Positions 28,979 to 38,655 of a stretch of DNA of 64,000 nucleotides are shown piece after piece. Positions within the stretch are counted from its first letter, which is position 1. Every line of letters starts with the position of its first letter. This stretch comes from Roseovarius salinarum (lineage in GTDB: Bacteria; Pseudomonadota; Alphaproteobacteria; Rhodobacterales; Rhodobacteraceae), in contig NZ_PHNT01000003.1 of assembly GCF_002834145.1 (NCBI RefSeq), positions 247 to 64,246 on the forward strand, in the 5' to 3' direction. Below the pieces are notes generated by a model. The model searched no databases. It was not told where the DNA came from and worked only from the letters and a program-made list of their open reading frames with translations. Both the position numbers and the translations under genes were made by a program.

Positions 28979-29586
28979 ACGGCGGGTGGCAGTGCGATGT
29001 TTCACGTGAAACATCCGCCCGGCTTGACCGCTACGAAGAGCTTCTTCGCAAGTGGAACCGGAAAATCAATCTGGTGGCTCCGGGAACACTGGATAGCATC
29101 GGGCAGCGCCACATCCAGGACTCGGCACAACTGCTGAGGTTCGCGCCACCGGGCTCCGTACACTGGCTCGATCTTGGTGCCGGCGGCGGATTTCCGGGGC
29201 TGGTCATCGCGATCCTTGCAATGGAAAGCGGCAACCCCCGTCGGGTTACGCTCGTCGAAAGCGATCAGCGGAAGGCGGTGTTCCTCCGGACAGTAATCCG
29301 CGAAACCGGTGCACCGGCCGACGTGATCGCGGAACGAATCGAAGACCTTCAGCCGATGAACGCGGACGTTCTTTCCGCGCGTGCCCTCGCCCCGCTCGAC
29401 AAATTGCTGGGGCATGCCGAGCGGCATTTGAAACCCGGCGGCGTCGCGATCTTTCCGAAAGGCGCACGCTGGCGGGAGGAGCTCGCCCGGGCGCAAAGCC
29501 AGTGGCATTTCCACCACGAGGTTGCTAAAAGCGAAACGGAGCCTCTCGCCGTCATTCTACGCATTACAGGAGTTGCCCGTGACTGA
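28975..29586 (+). CDS. rsmG: 16S rRNA (guanine527-N7)-methyltransferase RsmG (GidB)
   Basis: SAM-dependent enzyme that methylates G527 of 16S rRNA; its loss is known to give low-level streptomycin resistance. The 203-residue protein has [23 protein letters not shown] motif [28 protein letters not shown] and [12 protein letters not shown]. Residues DVSRETS near the N-terminus are encoded by the second parS site. The 3' end overlaps the parA start by 8 bp. Confidence 0.96.
   Translation: MNGGWQCDVSRETSARLDRYEELLRKWNRKINLVAPGTLDSIGQRHIQDSAQLLRFAPPGSVHWLDLGAGGGFPGLVIAILAMESGNPRRVTLVESDQRKAVFLRTVIRETGAPADVIAERIEDLQPMNADVLSARALAPLDKLLGHAERHLKPGGVAIFPKGARWREELARAQSQWHFHHEVAKSETEPLAVILRITGVARD
28998..29013. 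other. parS: parS centromere site 2
   Basis: A second exact TGTTTCACGTGAAACA, 1.9 kb from the first and about 5 kb from the proposed origin, inside codons 8-14 of rsmG. It is read in a different frame from the mnmG copy, so the DNA sequence rather than the peptide is what is conserved. Confidence 0.97.
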
Positions 29587-30388
29587 CCCGACCCGCCCAC
29601 GTGGCCCGAAGATCATCGCGATTGCCAACCAGAAGGGAGGCGTCGGCAAGACAACGACTGCGATCAACCTCGGTACCGCCCTGGCACAGGCGGGACAGCA
29701 GATACTCGTGGTGGATCTGGATCCCCAGGGCAATGCGTCGACCGGGATCGGTGTGGAGCCCGACGAACGGGAATACACGACTTATGAGCTTCTCCTGGAA
29801 GACATCGACCTGGGAGAGGTGATACGGCCCACGCAAATCGAGAACCTGTCGATCGTTCCGGCAACGGTGGATCTGAGTTCGGCGGATATCGAGCTGATCG
29901 CCAACGAAAAGCGCAGTTTCCTGCTCCACGACGCGCTTCGCCAGAACGCGATGGACGCTTATGCATTCGATTACATCCTTGTCGACTGCCCGCCGTCGCT
30001 GAACCTTCTGACCGTCAACGCGATGGTGGCGGCGCATTCGGTCCTCGTGCCATTGCAGAGCGAGTTCTTCGCGCTCGAGGGGCTGTCGCAATTGATGCTG
30101 ACGGTCCGCGAGGTTCGGCAGTCGGCCAACCCGGATTTGCGGATCGAGGGGATCGTTCTGACGATGTATGACGCCCGCAACAACCTGTCCGCGCAAGTGG
30201 AGCAGGACGCCCGGCAAAATCTCGGCGACCTTGTTTTCAAGACGATCATCCCCCGCAACGTACGTGTGAGCGAGGCGCCGTCCTATGCGCTTTCGGTGCT
30301 GAAATACGATCCATCCTCGAAAGGCGCGCAAGCATACCGGGCCCTTGCCGACGAGTTGATGAAGAACCAGACGAAGGCAGCTGCCTGA
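29579..30388 (+). CDS. parA: Chromosome partitioning ATPase ParA
   Basis: Deviant-Walker ATPase that forms a nucleoid gradient to pull ParB-parS complexes apart. The 269-residue protein has ANQKGGVGKTTTAINL with signature lysines K19 and K24, VVDLDPQGNASTG, VDCPPSLNLLT and the NLSAQVEQDAR region. I take the GTG at 29579 as start because ACAGGAG precedes it at proper spacing and the protein then begins with the usual short lead before the P-loop. It forms an operon with rsmG and parB. Confidence 0.96.
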   Translation: MTDPTRPRGPKIIAIANQKGGVGKTTTAINLGTALAQAGQQILVVDLDPQGNASTGIGVEPDEREYTTYELLLEDIDLGEVIRPTQIENLSIVPATVDLSSADIELIANEKRSFLLHDALRQNAMDAYAFDYILVDCPPSLNLLTVNAMVAAHSVLVPLQSEFFALEGLSQLMLTVREVRQSANPDLRIEGIVLTMYDARNNLSAQVEQDARQNLGDLVFKTIIPRNVRVSEAPSYALSVLKYDPSSKGAQAYRALADELMKNQTKAAA

Positions 30389-30405
30389 GCAGGAAGGAAA
30401 CAGGA

Positions 30406-31320
30406 ATGTCCGACAGGAAAAACAAACAGCGCGGTCTGGGCCGGGGCCTGTCCGCGCTGATGGCCGATGTCAACGAGGAGACGGCGCCCGATGTCGAAGA
30501 GGGCACCCGCCGGTCGGACATGACCGTGCCGATCGAGAAGGTGGCACCCAATCCCGAGCAGCCGCGCCGCAGTTTCGACGAAGAGAACCTGAACGAACTG
30601 GCAAGTTCTATCCGGGAAAAGGGTATCATCCAGCCGCTCATCGTTCGTCCCCGTCCCGGGCATGACGACGAATACGAAATCGTGGCGGGCGAACGCCGCT
30701 GGCGTGCGGCGCAGATTGCGAAACTTCATGAACTGCCGGTGATCGTGCGCGACTTCGATGATACCGAGGTGCTCGAGGTCGCCATCATCGAGAATATCCA
30801 GCGCGCGGATTTGAACCCGGTGGAAGAAGCCTCCGGCTACATGCAACTGATGGACCGGTTCGGCCATACCCAGGAAAAACTCGCCGAGGTCCTCGGCAAG
30901 AGCCGCAGTCACATCGCGAACGCCACGCGCCTCTTGCACTTGCCGGACGAGGTCCAGTCGCTGCTGCGCGACGGCAAGCTGTCCGCGGGACATGCGCGCG
31001 CGTTGATTACATCCGATACACCCCTCGATCTCGCAAGGGAGGTGATGCGCAAGGGCCTGTCCGTGCGCGAGACCGAGAAACTCGCGAAAGCCGGGATCGG
31101 CAAGCCGGCGAAGAAGCAACGCGCCGGGAGCTCATCGGAGAAGGATGCGGACACGAAAGCCCTGGAAGGCGATCTTTCGGCAAATCTGGGGATGCGCGTG
31201 ACCGTCGATCACAAGCCCGGCGGCGAAGCCGGTCAGGTCATCATTCGCTACGATTCGCTCGATGAACTGGATTCGCTGTGCGGTTTGCTCAGCGGGGGCC
31301 ATGCGGCCGGGTCCAGATGA
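30406..31320 (+). CDS. parB: Chromosome partitioning protein ParB
   Basis: CTP-dependent clamp that loads at parS and spreads. The 304-residue protein has RGLGRGLSALMA at the N-terminus (ParA-stimulating part), the CTP-binding GERRWRAAQ (from 95), EIVAGERRW context and ENIQRADLNPVEEA, a helix-turn-helix (EKLAEVLGKSRSHIANATRL) and a C-terminal dimerisation domain. The last 32 bp overlap the convergent DUF454 gene. Its two sites are the parS copies in mnmG and rsmG. Confidence 0.97.
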   Translation: MSDRKNKQRGLGRGLSALMADVNEETAPDVEEGTRRSDMTVPIEKVAPNPEQPRRSFDEENLNELASSIREKGIIQPLIVRPRPGHDDEYEIVAGERRWRAAQIAKLHELPVIVRDFDDTEVLEVAIIENIQRADLNPVEEASGYMQLMDRFGHTQEKLAEVLGKSRSHIANATRLLHLPDEVQSLLRDGKLSAGHARALITSDTPLDLAREVMRKGLSVRETEKLAKAGIGKPAKKQRAGSSSEKDADTKALEGDLSANLGMRVTVDHKPGGEAGQVIIRYDSLDELDSLCGLLSGGHAAGSR

Positions 31321-31648
31321 ACAGCAGGACCAGCGACAGAACGACCAGCTGGATCAATATGATATAAGCCGCGACGCCGGACACGAAGGATATCACGGCG
31401 ACCGCGACGATACCGAGTGTCGCGAGCCGTTTTCCACGCAAGGATATGGCGCCGTGATCGCGCCAGTCGGCGATGACCGCGCCGAAGCGCGGATGCCTGA
31501 CCAGCCAGTTGTGCAGGCGTGCCGAGGAGCGGGCGAAGCAGAAGGCCGCGAGAAGGATGAAAGGCACCGTGGGCAACAACGGCACCACGACGCCAAGCAA
31601 ACCCAACCCGAGACTGAGCAAGCCAAGCAAGAGCCACAGGATATACAT
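31289..31648 (-). CDS. DUF454 (YbaN-type) membrane protein
   Basis: A 119-residue inner-membrane protein with hydrophobic helices at both ends and the DUF454 core: GVVVPLLPTVPFILLAAFCF, RSSARLHNWLVRHPRFG and a RDHGAIS segment. Function unknown across the family. It is downstream of hemW by two bases on the same strand. Its C-terminal codons overlap the end of parB on the opposite strand for 32 bp, the longest antisense coding overlap I saw here. Confidence 0.85.
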   Translation of the reverse strand: MYILWLLLGLLSLGLGLLGVVVPLLPTVPFILLAAFCFARSSARLHNWLVRHPRFGAVIADWRDHGAISLRGKRLATLGIVAVAVISFVSGVAAYIILIQLVVLSLVLLFIWTRPHGPR

Positions 31649-31650
31649 CG

Positions 31651-32808
31651 TTATCCCGACAAGAATTCACGGATAATCCCGTTGAGCAATATTCGCCCCG
31701 AAGGCGTGACATGCAAACGGGAACCGTTTTCGGAGATCAGCCCGAGATCCGAAAGCATCGACCTCGCCCCCTGTCGAATCGGTTTTCCAGCCAAGGCCGC
31801 ATAGCGGTCCATGTCGATTCCTTCGACCAGCCGCAATCCCATCATCAGGTATTCGTCGGCCTGGTCGGTCCGCGAAAGCTTGGATGACGTATCTTCACAG
31901 GCCCCGGAGGACGCGGCGCGCAACCATGCGGCAGGATCATTGACGGCACGGGTTGCCCGCCGCTCGCCGTCAACGGTGATGCGGCCATGTGCCCCGGGGC
32001 CGATGCCGACGTAATCACCGTACCGCCAATAGATCATGTTATGTCTTGATTCAGACCCTGATACGGCGTGATTCGACACTTCGTAGGCTTGCAGGCCTGC
32101 CGCATCGCAAAGTCCCTGGGTCAGTTCGTACATGTCCGCGGCAAGATCGTCCTGCGGCAACCCGCGGAGCCCCCCCTGGGCATGGCGTGCGCCGAAGGCC
32201 GTGCCCGGCTCGATCGTCAACTGGTAAAGAGACAGGTGATCGGCCGCCATGGCCAGCGCCTCGTTCAGTTCCCGGCGCCAGTCATCCAGGCCCTGGTCCT
32301 GCCGCGCGTAGATGAGATCGAAGCTGACGCGGCCGAACGCGTTTCGAGCGACATCATAGGCGCGTCGTGCATCCGCGACGCTGTGGATCCGGCCCAGGCG
32401 CCGCAACGCATCGTCATCGAGGGTCTGCACGCCGAGCGAAAGCCGGGTGACGCCGGCGTCGGCAAATCCGGCGAACCGCCCGGCTTCCACCGAGCCGGGG
32501 TTGGCTTCCAGCGTGACCTCCAGGTCATTGGCCACCGGCCAACTCGCACGGATGCGGTCAAGCACGGCATGGACCGTTTCGGGAGACATCAGGCTGGGCG
32601 TGCCGCCGCCGAAGAATACCGTATTCAATACCCGCCCCGGCAGCCGGGCGGCGTACCGGTCGATTTCCGCGATATACGCTTCGCGCCATGCACCGTGGTC
32701 AATTCCGTCCGCGACGTGACTGTTGAAATCGCAATAGGGGCACTTGGCCGCGCAATAGGGCCAGTGGATGTAAAGGCCGAAGCCGCCCTTTTCCCAATCC
32801 TCAGCCAA
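31651..32808 (-). CDS. hemW: Radical SAM heme chaperone HemW
   Basis: HemN-like radical SAM protein of 385 residues; HemW proteins bind and deliver heme rather than decarboxylate coproporphyrinogen. The cluster motif is C19-x3-C23-x2-C26 (WPYCAAKCPYCDF), followed by FFGGGTPSLM, EANPGSVE, LSLGVQTLDD and GIGPGAHGR. The best start is TTG at 32808, inside the rdgB stop region, with AAGGG five bases ahead; no ATG lies before the cluster motif. It shares the rph-rdgB-hemW order common in alphaproteobacteria. Confidence 0.92.
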   Translation of the reverse strand: MAEDWEKGGFGLYIHWPYCAAKCPYCDFNSHVADGIDHGAWREAYIAEIDRYAARLPGRVLNTVFFGGGTPSLMSPETVHAVLDRIRASWPVANDLEVTLEANPGSVEAGRFAGFADAGVTRLSLGVQTLDDDALRRLGRIHSVADARRAYDVARNAFGRVSFDLIYARQDQGLDDWRRELNEALAMAADHLSLYQLTIEPGTAFGARHAQGGLRGLPQDDLAADMYELTQGLCDAAGLQAYEVSNHAVSGSESRHNMIYWRYGDYVGIGPGAHGRITVDGERRATRAVNDPAAWLRAASSGACEDTSSKLSRTDQADEYLMMGLRLVEGIDMDRYAALAGKPIRQGARSMLSDLGLISENGSRLHVTPSGRILLNGIIREFLSG

Positions 32809-33409
32809 AACAGCCCTTGAGAAACCTGTTCAATGCGTCCGCGCGGTGGCTGATGCGGTTCTTTTCGTCGGCATTCATCTCTGCAAACGTCAAATCGTGT
32901 CCCTTCGGCACGAACATCGGGTCATACCCGTGGCCGTGCATCCCGCGCGTGGGCCAGACCACGCGGCCTTCCACCTTGCCCGGAAACACTTCGTCGTGCC
33001 CATCCGGCCAGGCCAGCACAAGCGTGCACCGGAACCGCGCAGTCCAGGGTTCGGGCGCGCCCCGAGCCACGAGTTCGTCATGGGCGCGGGTCATCGCGCG
33101 GGTGAAATCGCGTCCGTGTTCCGTTTCGGCCCAGTTCGCGGTGTATACCCCGGGCGCGCCGTCGAGTGCATCGATCTCGATTCCCGAATCGTCGGCAAGC
33201 GCGGGAAGGCCGGTCGCCTTGGCGGCGGCGTGCGCCTTGATGCGCGCGTTTCCGAGGAATGTCGTTTCGGTCTCGCATGGCTCATCGAGATTGCGCTCGT
33301 CAGCCCCGATCACGGAAACGCCGTGCGGTGCCAGCAGCGCACGGATTTCTGCCAGCTTGCCGGCGTTGTGCGTCGCAACCAGCAGCTCGCGGCTTTCGAG
33401 GTTACGCAT
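32801..33409 (-). CDS. rdgB: dITP/XTP pyrophosphatase RdgB (HAM1)
   Basis: Removes deaminated purine triphosphates (dITP, XTP) from the nucleotide pool. The 202-residue protein has [57 protein letters not shown] and [11 protein letters not shown]. The start at MRNLESREL overlaps the rph stop by 8 bp; the open frame continues upstream inside rph without similarity. Coupled to rph and hemW. Confidence 0.94.
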   Translation of the reverse strand: MRNLESRELLVATHNAGKLAEIRALLAPHGVSVIGADERNLDEPCETETTFLGNARIKAHAAAKATGLPALADDSGIEIDALDGAPGVYTANWAETEHGRDFTRAMTRAHDELVARGAPEPWTARFRCTLVLAWPDGHDEVFPGKVEGRVVWPTRGMHGHGYDPMFVPKGHDLTFAEMNADEKNRISHRADALNRFLKGCFG

Positions 33410-34118
33410 CGACCGCGGCCACCTGCTTGGTGGCAAGCTGTTCAATCCCGGCCTGCGCGAGGTCCATGAGCTCGGTCATCTGGTCGCGTGAAAAAGTCGC
33501 CCCCTCGGCCGACATCTGCACCTCGATCAGGCGGCCGTCGCCGGTCATGACGAAATTCCCGTCGGCACCGGCTTCGCTGTCCTCGGCGTAGTCCAGATCG
33601 ACCACCGCTTGGCCGGCATAAAGCCCGCACGACAGCGCGGCGACCGGCGATGTCAGCGGATCGCTCACGATGTCGCCCGCCTTCAGAAGCTTGTTCACAG
33701 CCAGGCGAAGCGCCACCCAACCGCCGGTGATGGCGGCGCAGCGCGTCCCGCCGTCAGCCTGTATAACGTCGCAGTCGATGGTGATCTGGCGTTCTCCCAT
33801 TGCAACGCGATCAACGCCGGCGCGCAGGCTGCGCCCGATCAGCCGCTGGATCTCGACGGTGCGGCCACCCTGCTTGCCGGCAGTGGCCTCGCGGCGCATG
33901 CGGCTGGTCGTGGAGCGTGGCAGCATGCCGTATTCCGCCGTCACCCAACCCAGTCCGGAGCCCTTCATGAAGGGCGGCACGCGATCTTCCAGCGTGGCGG
34001 TACAAAGAACATGGGTGTCGCCCATGCGGATCAGGCACGCGCCTTCGGCGTGCTTCGTGACCCCTGTTTCGATTGAAACGGGGCGCAATTCGCTTAAATC
34101 TCGTCCGGAAGGCCGCAT
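33402..34118 (-). CDS. rph: Ribonuclease PH
   Basis: Phosphorolytic 3'-5' exonuclease that trims tRNA 3' ends. The 238-residue protein begins [19 protein letters not shown], and contains [56 protein letters not shown] and [23 protein letters not shown] lies before the ATG at 34118; the frame is open for 240 further codons upstream, antisense to hrcA, which I treat as accidental. Divergent from hrcA across 117 bp. Confidence 0.96.
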   Translation of the reverse strand: MRPSGRDLSELRPVSIETGVTKHAEGACLIRMGDTHVLCTATLEDRVPPFMKGSGLGWVTAEYGMLPRSTTSRMRREATAGKQGGRTVEIQRLIGRSLRAGVDRVAMGERQITIDCDVIQADGGTRCAAITGGWVALRLAVNKLLKAGDIVSDPLTSPVAALSCGLYAGQAVVDLDYAEDSEAGADGNFVMTGDGRLIEVQMSAEGATFSRDQMTELMDLAQAGIEQLATKQVAAVDA

Positions 34119-34235
34119 GATGTTCCCCTTGCCGTTTGGCAACGGGCATATAGCCGGGCCGGAGGGGACTGCAACCCCGATTGATTTTTTCCCCGATGGC
34201 TCCTTAATCATGGGCAGACAGGACATGCGGGCAAG

Positions 34236-35300
34236 ATGAACGACGTGAGCAATATCCTGGCGGAAATGAACGACCGGTCGCGCGAGGTCTTTCGGCGCGT
34301 CGTCGAAGCCTACCTTGCGACCGGGGACCCGGTCGGATCGCGCAGTCTGACCCGTCAGATGAACGAACGGGTAAGCGCCGCCACGATCCGGAACGTCATG
34401 CAGGATCTGGAGTATCTCGGGTTGCTCGACAGCCCACACGTCAGTGCCGGCCGCGTGCCGACGCAGGAAGGGCTGCGCATGTTCGTCGATGGGCTGCTGG
34501 AAGTCGGCGATCTGGAAATGGCCGACCGAGAACGCATCGACGCCACACTCGGCAGCAACTCGCAGGACGTGACCGGTGCGCTGGACCGGATCGGTGCCGC
34601 GCTGTCCGGTGTGACGCAGGGTGCGTCGTTGGTATTGGCACCAAAGCACGAGGCGCCGATCAAGCACATCGAGTTCGTCAGCCTTGCACATGATCGCGCG
34701 TTGGTGGTCCTCGTCTTTGCCGATGGCCATGTCGAGAACCGGATCTTCACCCCGCCGCCCGGCCACACCCCGAGCTCGATGCGCGAGGCCGCCAACTTCC
34801 TGAATGCGCTGATCGAAGGACGTACGCTGAGCGATCTGCACAAGGTCATCGCGACGCAGATTTCCGAGCGCCGGCAGGAAATCGACAGCCTGGCGCGCCA
34901 GCTGGTCGAAAACGGCCTGGCTGTCTGGGACGACGACAGCGAGACCTACGAGCGTTTGATCGTGCGTGGCCGGGCCAACCTGCTGGAGGAGGAGGCCGAC
35001 GCCGAGGACCTGGAGCGCATCCGCAACCTGTTCGACGATCTTGAACGCAAGCGAGACATCGCCGAGTTTCTCGAACTGGCCGATGCCGGGGAGGGCGTGC
35101 GGATCTTCATCGGATCCGAGAACAAACTTTTCTCACTTTCGGGTTCCTCTCTGGTGGTCTCTCCTTATATGAACGCAGACCGGAGAATCATCGGCGCGGT
35201 GGGCGTGATCGGCCCGACGCGCCTGAACTACGGACGCATCGTGCCGATCGTGGATTACACGGCACAGCTGGTCGGAAAGCTGATCGCCGACCGCAACTAG
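34236..35300 (+). CDS. hrcA: Heat-inducible transcription repressor HrcA
   Basis: Repressor of class I heat-shock genes through CIRCE elements. The 354-residue protein has an N-terminal winged helix ([57 protein letters not shown]), then a GAF-like dimerisation domain ending [20 protein letters not shown]. grpE follows after 9 bp. I found no CIRCE inverted repeat in the 117-bp upstream region; only a small TTGCC-GTTT-GGCAA repeat at 34129-34142. HrcA targets such as groESL are not in this window. Confidence 0.95.
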   Translation: MNDVSNILAEMNDRSREVFRRVVEAYLATGDPVGSRSLTRQMNERVSAATIRNVMQDLEYLGLLDSPHVSAGRVPTQEGLRMFVDGLLEVGDLEMADRERIDATLGSNSQDVTGALDRIGAALSGVTQGASLVLAPKHEAPIKHIEFVSLAHDRALVVLVFADGHVENRIFTPPPGHTPSSMREAANFLNALIEGRTLSDLHKVIATQISERRQEIDSLARQLVENGLAVWDDDSETYERLIVRGRANLLEEEADAEDLERIRNLFDDLERKRDIAEFLELADAGEGVRIFIGSENKLFSLSGSSLVVSPYMNADRRIIGAVGVIGPTRLNYGRIVPIVDYTAQLVGKLIADRN

Positions 35301-35309
35301 AGGTGGATT

Positions 35310-35873
35310 ATGGCAGAGCCCAAGAACGAGGATTTCCTGGACGACGTGGAACAGGCCGAAGCCGAAGAGCTCCAGAAGGAGCTGTCCGAACCCACCGGTC
35401 AGGAGGCCGAAATGGATGCACTGCGCGCCGAGCGGGATGACCTGAAAGACAAGTTCATGCGCGCACTCGCCGACGCCGAGAACGCGCGCAAGCGCTCGGA
35501 AAAGGATCGCCGCGAGGCCGAGCATTACGGTGGCTCCAAGCTGGCGCGCGACCTTCTTCCCGTCTATGACAACCTGAAGCGCGCGCTGGATGCGGCCGGT
35601 GACGCGCAGCGCGAGGAATCTGCCGCGCTGCTCGAAGGTGTCGAGCTGACGCTTCGCGAGCTGCTGAGCGTCTTCGCCAAGCACGGGATCACGCCGATTT
35701 CGCCGGAGGTGGGTGACAAGTTCGATCCGAACCAGCACGAGGCGATGTTCGAGGCGCCCGTTCCCGGAACGACGGCGGGTGAGATCATTCAGGTCTCGGC
35801 CGAGGGTTTCATGCTGCATGACCGGATCCTGCGTCCCGCGCAGGTCGGCGTGTCATCGAACCAAGGGGGCTGA
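35310..35873 (+). CDS. grpE: Nucleotide exchange factor GrpE
   Basis: Releases ADP from DnaK in the Hsp70 cycle. The 187-residue protein has an acidic N-terminus, a long coiled coil with DALRAERDDLKDKFMRALAD and AENARKRSEKDRREAEHY, and the beta domain ending GEIIQVSAEGFMLHDRILRP, AQVGVS. It follows hrcA after 9 bp, an operon order widespread in alphaproteobacteria; dnaK and dnaJ are elsewhere. Seven bases separate its stop from that of convergent mutS. Confidence 0.95.
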   Translation: MAEPKNEDFLDDVEQAEAEELQKELSEPTGQEAEMDALRAERDDLKDKFMRALADAENARKRSEKDRREAEHYGGSKLARDLLPVYDNLKRALDAAGDAQREESAALLEGVELTLRELLSVFAKHGITPISPEVGDKFDPNQHEAMFEAPVPGTTAGEIIQVSAEGFMLHDRILRPAQVGVSSNQGG

Positions 35874-35880
35874 CGCGGTT

Positions 35881-38520
35881 TCAGCTTCCGGCGAGTTTCC
35901 TGAGTTCGTAGACCAGGTCGAGCGCTTCGCGCGGCGTCAGCTCGTCCGGCAGAATGTCGCGCAGGCGCTCTTCAACCGGCGAACTGGTGTGCGTGTCCGC
36001 GGGAGACGCGGCTGCAGCCGAAAACAACGGCAGGTCGTCGATCAAGGCCTCGCGCGCGCCACCACCTTCGCGGTCGCCCTTTTCCAGGGCATCCAGGACG
36101 ACGCGGGCGCGCTCGACCACTGATTCGGGCAGGCCGGCGAGCCGGGCGACCTGAACCCCGTAGGAGCGGTCGGCCGCACCGGGCTGTACCTCGTGCAGGA
36201 AAATCACGTCGCCCGCGTGTTCCTTGACCGAGACCGTGGCCGTTTCCAGCCGGTCCAGTTTGTCGGCCAGCCCGGTGAGTTCATGATAATGCGTGGCGAA
36301 CAGCGCCCGGCAACGGTTGACCTCGTGCAGGTGTTCCAGCGTCGCCCAGGCGATCGACAATCCGTCATAGGTCGCCGTGCCGCGACCGATCTCGTCGAGG
36401 ATGACCAGCGCCCGGTCGTCGGCGCGATTCAGGATCGCTGCCGTCTCCACCATCTCGACCATGAAGGTCGACCGCCCCCGCGCCAGATCGTCCGAGGCGC
36501 CGACGCGGCTGAACAACTGGCTGACAACACCGATGCGCGCGCTTTCGGCGGGCACGTAGCAGCCCGCCTGCGCCAGCAGCGCGATCAGCGCATTCTGCCG
36601 CAGATAGGTGGACTTGCCCGACATGTTGGGGCCGGTAAGCAAACATATGTCAGATCTTGTGCCCAGGTGGCAATCATTGGCAACGAAGGGTGCGCCGTCC
36701 TGCGCGCGCAGCGCCTGTTCGACGACGGCATGACGGCCGCCCTCGATATCGAGGGCGCGGCTTTCGTCGACGACCGGTCTGCACCAGCCCTCGCCGTTGG
36801 CAAGGTCGGCCAGTGCCGCTGCAACATCAAGGTTTGCCAGCGCGCGCGCCGTCTGGCCCAATGCGGGCGCACAATTCAGCACTGACTGCTTCAGGTTTTC
36901 GAACAGGCGTTTCTCGATTTCCTGCGCACGGCCGCCAGCGTTCAGGATACGGGTTTCCATCTCGCTCAGTTCCGGCGTCGTGAAGCGGACCTGGTTGGCG
37001 GTGGTCTGGCGGTGCCGGAACGTGTCGTTCAGCGGCGGTGAGAGCATCTTTTCGGCATGCGTCGCCGTCACCTCCACGAAGTAGCCGAGCACGTTGTTGT
37101 GCTTGATCTTCAGGGACTGGATTCCCGTTTGCTGGACATACTCGCTCTGCATGCCGGCGATCAGGCCGCGGCCTTCGTCGCGCAGCTTGCGCACCTCGTC
37201 GAGTTCGGCGTCGTGTTCCGGCGCGATGAAACCGCCGTCGCGCGCGAGCAGCGGCGGTTCGGCCACGAGAGCTCGATCGAGCAGATCGCAAAGTTCCGCG
37301 TGACCCGTGAGATCGCATCTGGCCTGCGCCGCGAGCTCCGGCAGGTTCTGACCTGACAGCAACCCGGCGATCCCTTCCGCCTGCGCGAGCGCATCGCGCA
37401 CCGCGGCAAGGTCGCGCGGCCCGCCCCGATCGATTCCCAGCCGCGACAGCGCACGGTCCAGGTCCGGCACCTGGCGCAACATGCTGCGAAGTTCGCCGGT
37501 GACCGATGTTCTTTCCGCAAAGATGTCAACGGCGTCCAAGCGCGCCTCGATTTCGGAAACGGCGCGCGCCGGGCTGGACAGGCGCCGCTCCAGCAAACGG
37601 CTGCCGCCCGCCGTCACCGTGCGGTCCACCGCCGCCAGAAGCGATCCGGCCCGTCCGCCGGACATCGCCTGCGTGATCTCAAGGTTCCGCCGGGTGGCTG
37701 CATCGATCTGCATTGCCCGGCTCTCCGCCTCCTGCCGGGGCGGGCGCAGCAGCGGCAGTTTGCCCTTCTGCGTGATCTCCAGGTATTCGGCAATGGCACC
37801 CATGGCGGCGATCTCGGCCCGCGAGAACCGGCCATAGGCCTCGAGGGTGGCGACACCGAACAGGCTGCACAGTCTCTTTTCCCCGCCGGTGCTGTCGAAG
37901 GCGGCACGCCCAAGTTCCGTGGGGGCCGCCCCGCTGTCGGCCACCGTTTCGCGTGTTGCCGCGTCGCCGCCTTCCGGAAGGATCACCTCGGAGGGGGTAA
38001 GCCGGGCAAGTTCCGGCCCGAGCCGTGCCGGCGTGATCGGCATGGCGTGAAAGGCCCCGGTCGAGATATCGACCCAGGCCAGCGCAGCGCCGTCCCGGAT
38101 GCTGGCGAAAGATGCAAGGTAATTGTGGCGCCGCGCATCCAGCAGGCTTTCCTCGGTCAGTGTGCCGGGCGTAACAACACGCGTTACCTCGCGGCGAACG
38201 ACCGCCTTGGAGCCGCGCTTCTTCGCCTGCGCCGGGTCCTCCATCTGTTCGGCAATGGCGACGCGGAATCCATGGCGGATCAGGTTGAGCAGGTAGCTTT
38301 CCGCCGAATGAACGGGCACCCCGCACATCGGGATGTCGTCGCCCAGGTGCTTGCCCCGTTTGGTCAGCGCGATGTCCAGCGCCTCGGCCGCGGCCACGGC
38401 ATCGTCGAAGAACAGTTCATAGAAATCGCCCATCCGATAGAACAGCAACGCCTCCGGATGCTGCGCCTTGATCTCGAGATATTGCGCCATCATCGGCGTG
38501 GCGGCGGTTTCGGTCGTCAC
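35881..38520 (-). CDS. mutS: DNA mismatch repair protein MutS
   Basis: Recognises base mismatches and small loops and starts repair with MutL. The 879-residue protein has the mismatch-wedging FYE motif ([11 protein letters not shown]33 and E35), the core and clamp domains, Walker [17 protein letters not shown] near residue 630, Walker [16 protein letters not shown] and the [11 protein letters not shown] helix-turn-helix region. The GTG at 38520 is preceded by GGGGGA; an ATG nine codons in is an alternative. No gene partner nearby. Confidence 0.95.
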   Translation of the reverse strand: MTTETAATPMMAQYLEIKAQHPEALLFYRMGDFYELFFDDAVAAAEALDIALTKRGKHLGDDIPMCGVPVHSAESYLLNLIRHGFRVAIAEQMEDPAQAKKRGSKAVVRREVTRVVTPGTLTEESLLDARRHNYLASFASIRDGAALAWVDISTGAFHAMPITPARLGPELARLTPSEVILPEGGDAATRETVADSGAAPTELGRAAFDSTGGEKRLCSLFGVATLEAYGRFSRAEIAAMGAIAEYLEITQKGKLPLLRPPRQEAESRAMQIDAATRRNLEITQAMSGGRAGSLLAAVDRTVTAGGSRLLERRLSSPARAVSEIEARLDAVDIFAERTSVTGELRSMLRQVPDLDRALSRLGIDRGGPRDLAAVRDALAQAEGIAGLLSGQNLPELAAQARCDLTGHAELCDLLDRALVAEPPLLARDGGFIAPEHDAELDEVRKLRDEGRGLIAGMQSEYVQQTGIQSLKIKHNNVLGYFVEVTATHAEKMLSPPLNDTFRHRQTTANQVRFTTPELSEMETRILNAGGRAQEIEKRLFENLKQSVLNCAPALGQTARALANLDVAAALADLANGEGWCRPVVDESRALDIEGGRHAVVEQALRAQDGAPFVANDCHLGTRSDICLLTGPNMSGKSTYLRQNALIALLAQAGCYVPAESARIGVVSQLFSRVGASDDLARGRSTFMVEMVETAAILNRADDRALVILDEIGRGTATYDGLSIAWATLEHLHEVNRCRALFATHYHELTGLADKLDRLETATVSVKEHAGDVIFLHEVQPGAADRSYGVQVARLAGLPESVVERARVVLDALEKGDREGGGAREALIDDLPLFSAAAASPADTHTSSPVEERLRDILPDELTPREALDLVYELRKLAGS

Positions 38521-38655
38521 GCTGTCCCCCGGGTTTTCGGATTGCCGCGAACCTTACAAAGCCCGCCTCCCGGGTGAAACCGGAAAACGCCGTGCAGTTG
38601 AGCCGGCGGGCCCGCCACGCTAAGACGCCAAGGCGATACGGCACGAAGGGCACGC

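Noticed and set aside
27098-29586. Treating the in-frame parS-coded peptides as protein motifs
   Set aside because: The same DNA is read in different frames in mnmG and rsmG, so conservation is at DNA level for ParB binding.
34119-34235. CIRCE element upstream of hrcA
   Set aside because: No TTAGCACTC-N9-GAGTGCTAA or close variant; only a 5-bp inverted repeat at 34129-34142.
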